Assembly (NCBI RefSeq): GCF_963667685.1
Contig: NZ_OY763930.1
Span: 486,001-550,000 of the forward strand
Origin: Maridesulfovibrio sp.
GTDB taxonomy: Bacteria > Desulfobacterota > Desulfovibrionia > Desulfovibrionales > Desulfovibrionaceae
DNA length: 64,000 nucleotides
Direction of reading: 5' to 3'
Shown here: piece after piece, positions 36,507 to 47,750 of the stretch
Layout: each line of letters begins with the position of its first letter
Position numbering within the stretch: position 1 is the first letter of the stretch
The notes under the pieces: model-generated
Databases searched by the model: none
Told to the model about the DNA's origin: nothing
The model's input: only the letters and a program-made list of their open reading frames with translations
Made by a program: the position numbers and the translations under genes

Positions 36507-37514
36507 TTATTTCACTGAAGCATCAGGCTTTACCTCGCCAGAGATAAGCTTTGCCTTCAGTTCACCGAGTTTCTTCAAAACACCTGGCTTAAGCAGATGC
36601 CGGGTATATGTCATATCACTGAGTCCAACACCATCGTTGGCCAAATGATACGTCTTGCAACCCGGAGCAGAAGTTCCGTTTACGATAGCAAGCACTTCTT
36701 TATAAACAGCTATGTCCATTCTTTTTATCATGCTGGTCAAAACAGAACCTTTGGCCATGTAGTCCTGATCCGAATCGACCCCCACAACCAGATTTCCTGT
36801 TCTATGAGCGGCCTGAATAGCTCCGTTACCCGACAGGCCGGCAACAGAATAAATAATATCCACGCCGTCAGCATACATATTCATAGCCATAGTATAAGCT
36901 TGCTTGGGGTCCTCAAAACCTTTCAACGACACCCCGGGACGAATATATCTTACTAAAATTTCAACATCCTGCCCGGAATACTCCACCCCTTTTCGAAACC
37001 CGGTCAAAAACTCTTTGACCACCGGCATTTCATTGGCACCCAGAAAACCTATTTTTCCGGTTTTAGTCTGCCATGCGCAAAGAGCCCCAACCAGACATGA
37101 CCCCATACCATGGGCATAGTCAATGGAAATAATATTGGGGTAACCTTCGATCTTCGCATCATTAATAATAAAAGTCGTATCAGCATGATCAAGCGCAAAA
37201 ACCCCGAGTCTATTCCCGTACGGAACACCGTTAACAAGTATGACACGGACACCTTCAGCAAGCAGAGATTCAATCGCACCTACAGTTTCTTCCATAGAGA
37301 ATCCCCCCCTGCGGGGTAACACCCTGACATGCTGTTCTTTCTGCAGTTTGCGTAAACCCGTGGCAACCATTTCGTTAAACGAATTATCGTTTATTGTGTC
37401 TCCTGAATAGATAAAGCCGACTTTTACATCCTTTGCGTGGCAAATGGCTGATCCATAGATTAAACACAAAACCACAAAACAAGTAATTATGCTGATCAGC
37501 CTTATTTTAAACAT
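36507..37514 (-). CDS. BMP (PnrA/Med-type) periplasmic binding protein
   Basis: A 335-residue exported binding protein of the basic-membrane-protein family, whose studied members bind purine nucleosides. A type I signal peptide (SIITCFVVLCLIYGSAICHA) is followed by KVGFIYSGDTINDNSFNEMV and VGVDSDQDYMAKGSVLTSMI. There is no lipobox of the usual form, so it may be free in the periplasm. No ABC permease or ATPase is adjacent; it precedes the hybrid kinase by 16 bases, so a sensing role is likely. The ATG at 37514 has AGAGG eight bases upstream. Confidence 0.85.
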   Translation of the reverse strand: MFKIRLISIITCFVVLCLIYGSAICHAKDVKVGFIYSGDTINDNSFNEMVATGLRKLQKEQHVRVLPRRGGFSMEETVGAIESLLAEGVRVILVNGVPYGNRLGVFALDHADTTFIINDAKIEGYPNIISIDYAHGMGSCLVGALCAWQTKTGKIGFLGANEMPVVKEFLTGFRKGVEYSGQDVEILVRYIRPGVSLKGFEDPKQAYTMAMNMYADGVDIIYSVAGLSGNGAIQAAHRTGNLVVGVDSDQDYMAKGSVLTSMIKRMDIAVYKEVLAIVNGTSAPGCKTYHLANDGVGLSDMTYTRHLLKPGVLKKLGELKAKLISGEVKPDASVK

Positions 37515-37532
37515 TCGATTCACCTCTGAAGG

Positions 37533-39044
37533 CTATTCGTCGTTATTATCATCCGTATCCAGTAAACCGCCCAAATCTGCACCTAAAACCCGGCCGGGCC
37601 ATTTATAAAAACAATACCCGTGCTCTTCCACAAACTTGCGTATCTTCTGCTGACCGCCCCGGGCAAAAGGTAGAGACGTGAAACCAATATGCTTTTTAGT
37701 CACTTCAATATCACCGAAGAGATACATCAGGTTGAACGGAACTGCTTTTTCTGGATGAATCTCTGCCGGGACAACCAGATGCATTGCCTGCGAGTTACTG
37801 CCCCGGTAGACATTTATCTTTCCGGTCAGTTCCCTGCGCTCTTCGTCAATATCCTTAAAAAATGGTTCAATCAGGCGCTGAAGGGTTCCGTCAACCTTGG
37901 CTACGGCAAGACCGTAGTTGGTGATGGGAACCTGCTGCCGGTCGCAATCCCTGATCCGGCGGAGCATATCAGCTCTTTCCTGCATACAGGCTCCGCAGTG
38001 CACGACCAGCTTGTATTCAGAAAGATCAAGAGGCAGACCGCACCCGGTCTTGGATTCAAAAATAATTTTCCGATCAGTATAGCCGGCTATACGTGCGGGG
38101 ATCATTTCATTCCCCAGATCTTCAGCTTTGGGGTGGTGAGGGCACGCTTCAACAATTAAGACCTTGTCCCCGTCCTGCAATGAGTCAATGGCATTCGCGC
38201 CTTGAACGAGCTGTTCCAGATTTCCTTTATGCCGAGCAAAAAGAATAGGGAAAGTTGTAAGAGAAACATCGCGGGGGATGAGGTCCATAACTTTTTTTAT
38301 CGGCTCAGAATCAGCAATAACAAGGGCAGGACGCCGCTTATGTCCTGAAATAGTCTGGTAAAGCTCGCCTTCCTTGACGATAACTGCGATTCCACCAGCA
38401 TCCAGAATTTCACGGATTACCTGCGACTTCGGAAGCCCCAGACGCCCCTTTGGAGAAACGGGATCCTCGGAAACAACGCAAACCACAAAGTCACCGCGCC
38501 CCATCAGATCTCGGGCCAGAACCGGGTCGAGCATATTCTCTTCCGGTGCAAGAGCCATAATTGATTTCTTAAGCCGCTCAATGCCCCGGCCGTCCTCTGT
38601 TGAAGTTGCCACAAAGCGAATTCCACGCGAGCCGCAAAACTCCATATCCGCTAGGCTGGGACGTCTGATGTCAGCTTTATTAAAAACCATCACGCACGGG
38701 ATGCCCCGATCCAGAAGCAGAGAAGTGAGTTCCCGCTCTTCGTCAAGAATGCCGGACTCATCTGTAACAACAACAGCTACATCAACACTGAATAAACCTT
38801 CTCTTATGGCTCTGGCCCTGTCATCACCCGGAACATGAGCATCCGTGTCATAAATTGTCACCGGCCCCAAAGGATGAATTTCCGCCCTTGTCAGGGGATA
38901 CATTTCATCTTCGCTTGCAACGGGACTGACTTCATCAAGCCGCTCAATACCGGAAAGAGCACGGATAATTGAAGATTTACCAACATTACTCCTTCCGGCT
39001 ATGGCTATGGCGAGTTTGGATCCGTTTCCAATTTCATTACTCAT
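37533..39044 (-). CDS. hydF: [FeFe]-hydrogenase H-cluster maturation GTPase HydF with C-terminal extension
   Basis: A 503-residue scaffold protein on which the H-cluster precursor is assembled by HydE and HydG products. The GTPase domain shows GRSNVGKS (17-24), FNKAD (121-125) and switch YDTDAH. The cluster ligands are C301 and H303 (EACPHHP) with H349, C350 and C353 (VVHCGAC), the CxH...HCxxC pattern. Residues from about 411 to 503 extend past the end of ordinary HydF (near 400-410). The BMP gene starts nine bases after its stop. Presence implies [FeFe]-hydrogenase in this organism. Confidence 0.95.
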   Translation of the reverse strand: MSNEIGNGSKLAIAIAGRSNVGKSSIIRALSGIERLDEVSPVASEDEMYPLTRAEIHPLGPVTIYDTDAHVPGDDRARAIREGLFSVDVAVVVTDESGILDEERELTSLLLDRGIPCVMVFNKADIRRPSLADMEFCGSRGIRFVATSTEDGRGIERLKKSIMALAPEENMLDPVLARDLMGRGDFVVCVVSEDPVSPKGRLGLPKSQVIREILDAGGIAVIVKEGELYQTISGHKRRPALVIADSEPIKKVMDLIPRDVSLTTFPILFARHKGNLEQLVQGANAIDSLQDGDKVLIVEACPHHPKAEDLGNEMIPARIAGYTDRKIIFESKTGCGLPLDLSEYKLVVHCGACMQERADMLRRIRDCDRQQVPITNYGLAVAKVDGTLQRLIEPFFKDIDEERRELTGKINVYRGSNSQAMHLVVPAEIHPEKAVPFNLMYLFGDIEVTKKHIGFTSLPFARGGQQKIRKFVEEHGYCFYKWPGRVLGADLGGLLDTDDNNDE

Positions 39045-39193
39045 CCTGCAACCTCCGGTTCATACCTGGATATATTCAAAACAGCTTCAACTAGATCAGG
39101 TATTATCAACAATCCAATAATTAGCACTTTCTGCAAAATCTTTCATCCCTATAGCTATACCTGAAATTTACAGGCCGTAATCACTAAAAATAA

Positions 39194-39228
39194 AATGCGG
39201 GACCCCCGGAAGGACCCCGCATTAGAAA
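39194..39228 (-). terminator. Terminator of glnS
   Basis: Stem AATGCGGG / CCCGCATT, followed on the minus strand by TTTATTTTT. Confidence 0.75.
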
Positions 39229-39254
39229 TTATCAACACCCGCTAAGGTACAGTA

Positions 39255-40949
39255 TTATTTTTTCTGGTTATTGGCAATTTTCTTCCATGTGTCCCGCAAG
39301 GTGGCCGTACGGTTGAAAACAGGCTTCTCTGGAGTTGAGTCCGGGTCGACGCAGAAATAACCTATTCTTTCGAACTGGCAGCGGAATCCGGGTTCCACAT
39401 TGGCAAGAGAACGCTCCACATAACATTTAGGGCGGACTTCAAGTGAATCAGGGCTGATATGATCCTTAAAGTCGGAGCCGTCTTTGTTGTCCATGGGGTT
39501 CTCTTTGGTGAAGAGATGGTTGTAAAGACGGACCTCTGCTTCAACTGCATGATCAACGGACACCCAGTGAATTGTTCCTTTAACTTTGCGTCCATCCTTG
39601 GACCAGCCGCCGCGGGTGTCAGGATCGTAAGTACAGTGAAGTTCCACAACCTTACCGTTCTCATCTTTGACCACATCGGTGCAGGTCACATAATATGCCG
39701 CACGCAAACGGACTTCGCGTCCTACAGAAAGCCTGAAAAACTTCTTGGGAGCATCTTCCATGAAGTCGTCACGCTCAATGTAAAGAGTCTTGGAGAAAGG
39801 AACCATACGGCTTCCGGCGGACTCATCTTCAGGATTATTCTGGCATTCAAATTCCTCAACCTGACCTTCGGGGTAGTTATCAATGACCAGTTTGATGGGG
39901 TCAATGACACCCATTACCCTGTGGGAATGTGCGTTGAGATCTTCACGAACAGAAAATTCAAGCAGTGCGAAATCGACCATGTTAGCCGCCTTGGCAACAC
40001 CGATGCGTTCGCAGAAATTACGGATTGAGGCCGGAGAGTATCCACGTCTGCGCATACCCGAAATTGTAGGCATGCGGGGATCATCCCAACCAGAAACATG
40101 TCCCTCTTCCACCAGCTGAATAAGGCGGCGCTTACTCATTACAGTATAGCTCAGGTTGAGTCTTGCGAACTCAATCTGCTGAGGGCGGTAAACTCCCAGG
40201 TTTTCAAGAGTCCAATCATAAAGGGCGCGGTTGTTCTCGAACTCGAGAGTACAGATGGAATGGGTTATTTTTTCCAATGAATCGGAAATACAGTGGGTGA
40301 AATCATACATAGGATAGATACACCACTTGTCACCGGTACGGTGGTGATGAGCTTTTCTTATCCTGTAGATAGTCGGGTCACGCAGGATAACATTGGGCGC
40401 GGCCATGTCAATTTTGGCACGCAAAACATGCTCTCCATCATCAAATTCACCGTTTTTCATGCGCTCAAAGAGATCAAGGTTCTCTTCCACGGACCGATCA
40501 CGGTAAGGGCTGTTTTTACCTGGTTCCTTAAGTGAACCGCGATATTCACGAATCTCTTCAGCACTGAGGCTGTCTACATAGGCCTTGCCTTCTTTGATGA
40601 GCTGCACGGCAAACGCATAGAGCTGATCAAAATAATCAGAAGAGTAATGCAGCCTGTCTTCCCAGTCGAAACCCAGCCAGCGGACGTCTTTCTCAATGGA
40701 TTCAACATACTCGGTATCTTCTTTGACCGGATTGGTATCGTCAAAACGCAGGTTGCAGGTTCCTTTATAATCCTTGGCAAGCCCGAAGTTAAGGCAAATG
40801 GATTTTGCATGGCCTATATGCAGATACCCATTAGGTTCAGGAGGGAAGCGGGTTGCCACCCTTCCTTCGTACTTACCTGTTTCATTATCCTTATCAATAA
40901 TCGCGGTAATAAAATTCTTACCTACATTGGACTCGGTATTCTCTGACAT
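39255..40949 (-). CDS. glnS: Glutaminyl-tRNA synthetase
   Basis: A 564-residue class I aminoacyl-tRNA synthetase that charges tRNA-Gln directly. The HIGH motif is [17 protein letters not shown] (about 35-51), the KMSKS loop reads VMSKR, and the anticodon-binding beta-barrels fill the C-terminal half (from [18 protein letters not shown]). Its presence suggests that Gln-tRNA is not made only by the amidotransferase route. Monocistronic, with its own terminator. Confidence 0.96.
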   Translation of the reverse strand: MSENTESNVGKNFITAIIDKDNETGKYEGRVATRFPPEPNGYLHIGHAKSICLNFGLAKDYKGTCNLRFDDTNPVKEDTEYVESIEKDVRWLGFDWEDRLHYSSDYFDQLYAFAVQLIKEGKAYVDSLSAEEIREYRGSLKEPGKNSPYRDRSVEENLDLFERMKNGEFDDGEHVLRAKIDMAAPNVILRDPTIYRIRKAHHHRTGDKWCIYPMYDFTHCISDSLEKITHSICTLEFENNRALYDWTLENLGVYRPQQIEFARLNLSYTVMSKRRLIQLVEEGHVSGWDDPRMPTISGMRRRGYSPASIRNFCERIGVAKAANMVDFALLEFSVREDLNAHSHRVMGVIDPIKLVIDNYPEGQVEEFECQNNPEDESAGSRMVPFSKTLYIERDDFMEDAPKKFFRLSVGREVRLRAAYYVTCTDVVKDENGKVVELHCTYDPDTRGGWSKDGRKVKGTIHWVSVDHAVEAEVRLYNHLFTKENPMDNKDGSDFKDHISPDSLEVRPKCYVERSLANVEPGFRCQFERIGYFCVDPDSTPEKPVFNRTATLRDTWKKIANNQKK

Positions 40950-41332
40950 GTATATGTATCCTTCGAACTATTTCTTTGCCGCAACCTGCTAAAACATTCG
41001 CGGCTTTGTTTGATAAGCAGCAATCACTTTGAAGCTAATTCAAATACGAAAATTTATCACAACGGTCAAACATCATAAACTCAAGAGGTATGCTCCTGCA
41101 ATCAGAATACACAGATAAATATCAAAGGTCTAAATGAAAAGATTGAGTCAAAATATCGGAACCACTCGTTAAATAAATTGTTCATGATCTAATTTTCTGC
41201 TAGACTTCCAACAGTGCAAATCAAAACGGATTAATTCAGGTAGATCCGGAATCCAGATAATGAATATTCGCTGGAGAATAAGGTCTGCCGGACGAACAAT
41301 ATATATGCCCACTTTTTTAAGGAGTCTTAATA
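40950..41332. other. Intergenic region between divergent glnS and cheX
   Basis: About 380 bases of A/T-rich sequence that must hold the two divergent promoters. I see no convincing ORF, riboswitch core, tRNA or large hairpin. AAGGAG at the right end is the cheX ribosome-binding site. Confidence 0.4.
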
Positions 41333-41791
41333 ATGAACGTAGAATTGGCAAAACCTTTTATCAAGGCAACCTCGGACATCCTGACTATGATGGCCATGAT
41401 CACGCCAAAAGCGGGTAAGCCGTTTGTGAAAAAAGGCAATGTCGCAACCGGAGATGTAACAGGTATCGTCGGGTTTACAGGTACTGTCAGCGGGAGTGTC
41501 TCTATTTCATTTGAAAAGGCATGTGCCGCTCAGGTTGTAAAGAACATGCTCGGGGACGACATTCAGGATATCATTCAAGACGTTAAAGATGCTGTGGGTG
41601 AAATCACCAACATGGTTTCCGGTCAGGCTCGTGCCGGATTAACCGAAATGGGTTACAAACTTCAAGGGTCCACTCCTACCGTTATTATGGGAGATAACCA
41701 CACCATCGCGCACGTGACTGCCGGTCCGGTCATGGCAATTCCATTCACAACCGACTACGGAAAATTCACCATCGAATTCGGATTTGATTAA
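41333..41791 (+). CDS. cheX: CheX-type chemotaxis phosphatase
   Basis: A 152-residue protein of the CheX/CheC family, which removes phosphate from CheY-P. The active-site helix carries the E...N pair in DAVGEITNMVSGQARAGL (about 87-104). The remaining fold is the family's paired alpha/beta layout (GFTGTVSGSVSISF). AAGGAG lies about nine bases upstream of the ATG. It stands alone, apart from the cheW/mcp cluster at 57-60 kb. Confidence 0.88.
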   Translation: MNVELAKPFIKATSDILTMMAMITPKAGKPFVKKGNVATGDVTGIVGFTGTVSGSVSISFEKACAAQVVKNMLGDDIQDIIQDVKDAVGEITNMVSGQARAGLTEMGYKLQGSTPTVIMGDNHTIAHVTAGPVMAIPFTTDYGKFTIEFGFD

Positions 41792-41797
41792 AAAATT

Positions 41798-41827
41798 CCC
41801 CCCTGGAAATGAGTATTTCCGGGGGGG
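41798..41827. terminator. Shared terminator of convergent cheX and diguanylate cyclase genes
   Basis: CCCCCC-T-GGAAAT / ATTTCC-GGGGGG with a 4-base loop. The minus strand continues with AATTTTTT, directly after the cyclase stop codon. Confidence 0.85.
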
Positions 41828-44158
41828 CTAATTTTCAGGCGAAATCTGCACTTTGACCTGATTACGCCCGGCCTCCTTGGCAGCGTAAAGCCCAACATCC
41901 GCAGCCTTAAGCATCTTTTCCAGCGAATCCGTCATATCATTATAAGTGGCAACTCCTATGCTCACTGTAATTTTCAATGAACCTGAGCGAGTAAGCATTG
42001 TTTCCGCTTCTATTTCCGCACGCAGCCTTTCTGCTACCTGTGCGGCTCCCTCTATCCCGGTGTCAGGCAGGAGTATGGCAAATTCTTCACCACCGATCCG
42101 ACCAAACACATCAATATTACGTAAAAGTTTCAATCCTGTTTTGGACAAGCATTTCAGAACATCATCACCAGCGTCATGTCCATAGGAATCATTGACCTTC
42201 TTAAAAAAATCAATATCCATCATTAATAATGAAAGACTATTTCCGTAACGACGGGAACGCTCCATCGCATCTTCTGCACTGTCCATAAAAAAACGACGAT
42301 TATACAGTCCGGTCAGCGGATCAGTAGTGGCAAGCTTGCGTAACTTATCTTCAGCTTCCTTACGTTCGGTAACATCCCTGAAAGTACCGACAACCCACCA
42401 CTGATCATCCCTGCGCAGAGGCGAAAGCAGCACTTCGGCAGGGAAAACATCCCCACCCTTGCGCCGGATATTCACTGTAAAAGATCCGTAGCTGTGCAAC
42501 AGCCCTCCTACATATTTACCGCTATCTCCATCAAAGTCAGGCGAAACATTGTCCTCAGCATAGAAACAGCATTCCAGACTTTCACCCAGCATCTCTTCAG
42601 CACTGAAACCAAAAATGTTTTCCGCGGCCATATTCCAGAAATGAACCAGACCATTTTCATCCATCAAAACAAGTGCATCCTGAACGGAGTCACTTATGCT
42701 CTGAAGCATATCTTCACGATCCTGCAAATCCTGCAAAGCTTTTTTCTGTGCACTGATGTCCGATGACGCTCCACGAAAACCGATAACTGTCCCCTCGGCA
42801 TCAAGCAGCGGTACGCCGTTGAACTCAAGCCACACCCTGCGCCCATCGCGATTCACAAACTTGAACACCAAGCCCCTGAAACTATTACCGAACTGGGCTG
42901 CATCCAAGAATTCCTTGCGCACATCCCAAGAAGATTCCTCATCTACAAAATCGAAAGGAGAACGGCCTATCAATTCTTCGGCACTGTACCCAAGAACATC
43001 TTCAGCTCTGCCGGTAACAAAGACAAAGCTTCCGTCCGGCCCGGTCTCCCATATAAATTCCCCGGCAGCATCAGCAATGTCCCTGAATCTTTTTTCACTT
43101 TCCTCAAGAGCCCTGCGTATGTCTTCGCTAGCGGCAGTGGTCGAAGTATACCGCCAAAAAAGATAACCAACCAGAATAAATAATAAAGTAAGCAGAGAGA
43201 TCAAAAGATTTCTGCGGGGTACCATCAAAACTTCATCAGGAACCCGGGATACAACAGTCCATCCTTCATTAAATATAACTTCCTGCCCCGTACTGTATTT
43301 TAATGAATCACTGTTCAGGGAATCGAAGGTATAAACCGCGCCCTCAGCTTCAAATTGTCCATGGTCCTTAGCTGAAATCTCAGCCCACTCAGAAGGATAT
43401 TCATGCTGCATCAATCCCTGATCCTCTTCAAACAGGAATCGCCAGCTATAGGTCTCATCCGGACCAATGATCCAGCCACCGCTATCATTCAAAAGAAAGA
43501 TGCTGCCGAAAGACCCCGCCATGGTAATGTTGAATAACTTAAAAAGACGTTCCCCGGAAAAATTCATTACCATTAAGCCAAGTTCTGTCCCGGTTTTGGA
43601 ATAAATTTTTTTTATCAGCCGTAAAACCGGGAAGTAAGGAATTACGGGCTTACCGTATTCCATATTCAAGTTGAAACCCGAAACATAAACTTCATTCTCG
43701 ATCTTCCGGGATTCAAGGAAGAAATTGCAGTCACTCCTATCCTGTAAATACGGTCCTAACACCCTTACAGGATTACCGTCTTTAATATTCGTCCGGACCA
43801 ATTCCATGCCTTGCGGAGAAAGAATTCGCAGCTGCACGCATCCCTGGCATCTAAGTCCGAAAACGGAAAACATCTCAGCAATGTCGTCATACATAATATC
43901 GGCAGCCCTTTCACTGTCCAGCTTATCAGCAACAAGGTCAGCCAGAATAGCGGTATATCCGATACCAGACTCAAGCCATGTATTAAAGGTGGAAATACTT
44001 GCCTGAACGTGATCAATTTCATGAGTTTTAACAGTATTAAGGTACTGACTGCGCTGAGTGATTATTCCCCAAGCAGAAACCCCCATGATCAGTATGGCGA
44101 CTACGAACAGCTTCGTGGCAAAGAAAAAAAAGACAGTATTTATTTTTTTGATTTCCAT
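41828..44158 (-). CDS. Membrane sensor diguanylate cyclase (periplasmic sensor, PAS, PAS, GGDEF)
   Basis: A 776-residue c-di-GMP synthase. TM1 (about 8-32), a large periplasmic sensor region (about 33-315), TM2 (SLLTLLFILVGYLFW), two PAS/PAC domains (about 350-470 and 480-600) and a C-terminal GGDEF domain. The active site reads RIGGEEFAILLP, and the inhibitory I-site RxxD is intact as RNID five residues upstream. Both catalysis and product feedback are therefore expected. The start at 44158 is chosen because it places TM1 at the N-terminus; a longer frame adds 23 polar residues. Confidence 0.92.
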   Translation of the reverse strand: MEIKKINTVFFFFATKLFVVAILIMGVSAWGIITQRSQYLNTVKTHEIDHVQASISTFNTWLESGIGYTAILADLVADKLDSERAADIMYDDIAEMFSVFGLRCQGCVQLRILSPQGMELVRTNIKDGNPVRVLGPYLQDRSDCNFFLESRKIENEVYVSGFNLNMEYGKPVIPYFPVLRLIKKIYSKTGTELGLMVMNFSGERLFKLFNITMAGSFGSIFLLNDSGGWIIGPDETYSWRFLFEEDQGLMQHEYPSEWAEISAKDHGQFEAEGAVYTFDSLNSDSLKYSTGQEVIFNEGWTVVSRVPDEVLMVPRRNLLISLLTLLFILVGYLFWRYTSTTAASEDIRRALEESEKRFRDIADAAGEFIWETGPDGSFVFVTGRAEDVLGYSAEELIGRSPFDFVDEESSWDVRKEFLDAAQFGNSFRGLVFKFVNRDGRRVWLEFNGVPLLDAEGTVIGFRGASSDISAQKKALQDLQDREDMLQSISDSVQDALVLMDENGLVHFWNMAAENIFGFSAEEMLGESLECCFYAEDNVSPDFDGDSGKYVGGLLHSYGSFTVNIRRKGGDVFPAEVLLSPLRRDDQWWVVGTFRDVTERKEAEDKLRKLATTDPLTGLYNRRFFMDSAEDAMERSRRYGNSLSLLMMDIDFFKKVNDSYGHDAGDDVLKCLSKTGLKLLRNIDVFGRIGGEEFAILLPDTGIEGAAQVAERLRAEIEAETMLTRSGSLKITVSIGVATYNDMTDSLEKMLKAADVGLYAAKEAGRNQVKVQISPEN

Positions 44159-44253
44159 AGGATATCCCGAACCGCGATTCCATTCTAAATTTGAGGCGAC
44201 CAGTTCGTTACTGAAAGCACAGCGCAACTTTAACAGTATATATCGTTATTACA

Positions 44254-44565
44254 TTATTTTAATCCGCCCTTCAATGTAATTGGGAAATTTCGCATTCTCT
44301 GAGCCGTTCGCACGGAAACCCCAAATCTTTCTGCAATCTGTGCAGGTGTGGCTCCCTGTTCGTAGGCCTTTAAAATTCGTTCGCGAAGCTTTAGCTTCTG
44401 CAATTCCTCTAAATCAGGAACAGAAACCCTTGTTCCACCCCAGAAATACATTAATCTCTCTGCCGCATCACGTCCCAGTACGCTGATAAGCCCCTCAGCG
44501 GACATTCCCCGCCGGCCATCGATATCAGGAAAACCTTCAGCCAATGCTGATAAGTCCGACCCCAT
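44254..44565 (-). CDS. Mor-like transcriptional activator
   Basis: A 103-residue DNA-binding protein resembling the Mu Mor/C family. The N-terminal dimerisation part contains LISVLGRDAAERLMYFWGGTRVSVPDLEEL, here split at its two halves, and the C-terminal helix-turn-helix is RILKAYEQGATPAQIAERFG then SVRTAQRMR. The ATG at 44565 has AAGGAG seven bases upstream. No phage structural genes are present, so it is likely a domesticated regulator. It is divergent from the CI-like gene at 44783. Confidence 0.65.
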   Translation of the reverse strand: MGSDLSALAEGFPDIDGRRGMSAEGLISVLGRDAAERLMYFWGGTRVSVPDLEELQKLKLRERILKAYEQGATPAQIAERFGVSVRTAQRMRNFPITLKGGLK

Positions 44566-44782
44566 CTGCATTCTCCTTTTGCTTTTAAGTGCTGTTTAGC
44601 GATAAAAACAACATCGCTATCCTTCAACCCAGAACAACGGGAAAGCTTTTATTACCAAAAATACTATTATGCAAGCCAATTTGTAAAATTATAAAACCAA
44701 AAAATAAATATTAGAAAAAAATATGATCTAAACAGGGACATTTTATTAAAAAAAGTGTAGCCAATAGTACCAAGGAGGAAAT

Positions 44783-45427
44783 ATGGGATTTTATAATGAT
44801 ATTGTAGAAGGACTGGGAAACATGATCGGGCAAGGCCGCCAATACGCAAACCCGACCCAAATGGCCAAAGCATGCGGAGTCGCACCGAATCAGATCCTCC
44901 GCTATATTAAACAGGAAAGGGGAAAACACATACAGGTACTGGCAAGAATTCTTGACGAGGTCGGGGCAAGGATAGTTTTCCCCTCCGAAAAAACTGTCAG
45001 TGATGAAAATTTCATATGTCCGCCGCGGGCACAGGCCAGAGCTGAACGGAACAGTAAAACATTAAGCACAGACCAGGAAGCCCAGAAACTGCTGTCCTTT
45101 AATTCACGCTGGATGGCAGAAAAGGGAGATCGGGATTCCATGAAAATGCTGACCGTAACCGGAAGCGCCATGGCTCCACGCATTGAAGATGGCAACCATG
45201 TTCTGGTCGACGAATCACAGAAAGATTTCTTCGAGGGGCGAATCTACGCAATACGTATAGACGAAGAAATACTCATTCGCAGGGTTGCCCGTGAACCGGG
45301 AAGAATTCTTCTGCTGTCGGACAATCATGAACTCTCTCCTGGACCGATCGTCCTTGAGAACAGCAACCCCTCTCACGACTGGGCTGTCATAGGCCGAGTC
45401 GTTTTTGTCGCCAAGGATCTGCTCTGA
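44783..45427 (+). CDS. CI/LexA-fold regulator lacking the catalytic dyad
   Basis: A 214-residue phage-repressor-like protein. The N-terminal helix-turn-helix is TQMAKACGVAPNQILRYIKQ (about 25-44). The C-terminal S24 domain starts near residue 115 with MLTVTGSAMAPRIEDGNHVL and ILIRRV. In peptidase members the motif is G-[DN]-S-M with a catalytic Ser and a Lys in the later strand. Here the Ser position is Ala and the Lys position Arg, so self-cleavage is not expected. GGAGG precedes the ATG. It lies directly upstream of groESL. Confidence 0.82.
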   Translation: MGFYNDIVEGLGNMIGQGRQYANPTQMAKACGVAPNQILRYIKQERGKHIQVLARILDEVGARIVFPSEKTVSDENFICPPRAQARAERNSKTLSTDQEAQKLLSFNSRWMAEKGDRDSMKMLTVTGSAMAPRIEDGNHVLVDESQKDFFEGRIYAIRIDEEILIRRVAREPGRILLLSDNHELSPGPIVLENSNPSHDWAVIGRVVFVAKDLL

Positions 45428-45469
45428 TTTTTGATTTTTATGATTTTCAAAAAAAACGCAATCATGCTG

Positions 45470-45497
45470 TTGACACTTTTTAATAATGACTTACTTT
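45470..45497 (+). promoter_or_regulatory. Candidate promoter of groESL
   Basis: TTGACA (45470-45475) and TACTTT (45492-45497) are 16 bases apart. I see no CIRCE inverted repeat and no clear sigma-32 boxes. A small hairpin CAGGC-AAAA-GCCTG (45557-45570) lies in the untranslated leader. Confidence 0.5.
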
Positions 45498-45608
45498 GAT
45501 TCAATCCGAGCGGCAGTATTCTTTTCCATAAACCTCATGAAAGCCGCTTCGGTTCGCAGGCAAAAGCCTGAAAGCAAAAAATAGTTTTGAAATATTGGAG
45601 GAAAACAG

Positions 45609-45896
45609 ATGAAACTTAAGCCGTTAGCAGACCGTGTTCTGGTCAAACGCCTTGAAGTGGAAGAAAAAACCGTTGGCGGAATCATTATCCCCGACTCCGC
45701 AAAAGAAAAGCCCCTTAAAGGTAAAGTCATTGCAGCTGGCCCCGGCAAGCTGGACGACAATGGCTCCAGAGTAGCTCTGGGTGTAAAGGAAGGAGACGCT
45801 GTTCTTTTCGCCAAATACGCAGGCACTGAAATCAACATCGAAGGTGAAGACCACCTGATCATGCGGGAAGACGACATCCTCGCAGTTGTTGAATAA
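45609..45896 (+). CDS. groES: Co-chaperonin GroES
   Basis: A 95-residue lid of the GroEL chamber. [20 protein letters not shown] at the start, the mobile loop [15 protein letters not shown] (about 20-34), and the acidic end EDDILAVVE are standard. TTGGAGG precedes the ATG. It is followed 81 bases later by groEL in the usual two-gene operon. Confidence 0.97.
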   Translation: MKLKPLADRVLVKRLEVEEKTVGGIIIPDSAKEKPLKGKVIAAGPGKLDDNGSRVALGVKEGDAVLFAKYAGTEINIEGEDHLIMREDDILAVVE

Positions 45897-45947
45897 AATC
45901 AGGCTGTATACATTAGTAATGAACAGCCTTCACAGGTTGTACTATAA

Positions 45948-47648
<1,701 letters not shown>

Positions 47649-47686
47649 GCCAGCCTTACCATCCGGCTCCATAAGCCAGATAAACG

Positions 47687-47720
47687 AATCCCCGGCAGCC
47701 TTAAGGTTGCCGGGGATTTT
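47687..47720 (+). terminator. Terminator of groESL
   Basis: AATCCCCGGCA / TGCCGGGGATT with an inner GCC-TTAA-GG and a T tail. Confidence 0.9.
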
Positions 47721-47750
47721 CCGTTGCTCTCTAGGAGGATAAGCTGAGAA

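Noticed and set aside
45428..45608. CIRCE element or sigma-32 promoter for groESL
   Set aside because: No TTAGCACTC-N9-GAGTGCTAA repeat and no convincing heat-shock boxes. A sigma-70-like pair fits better.
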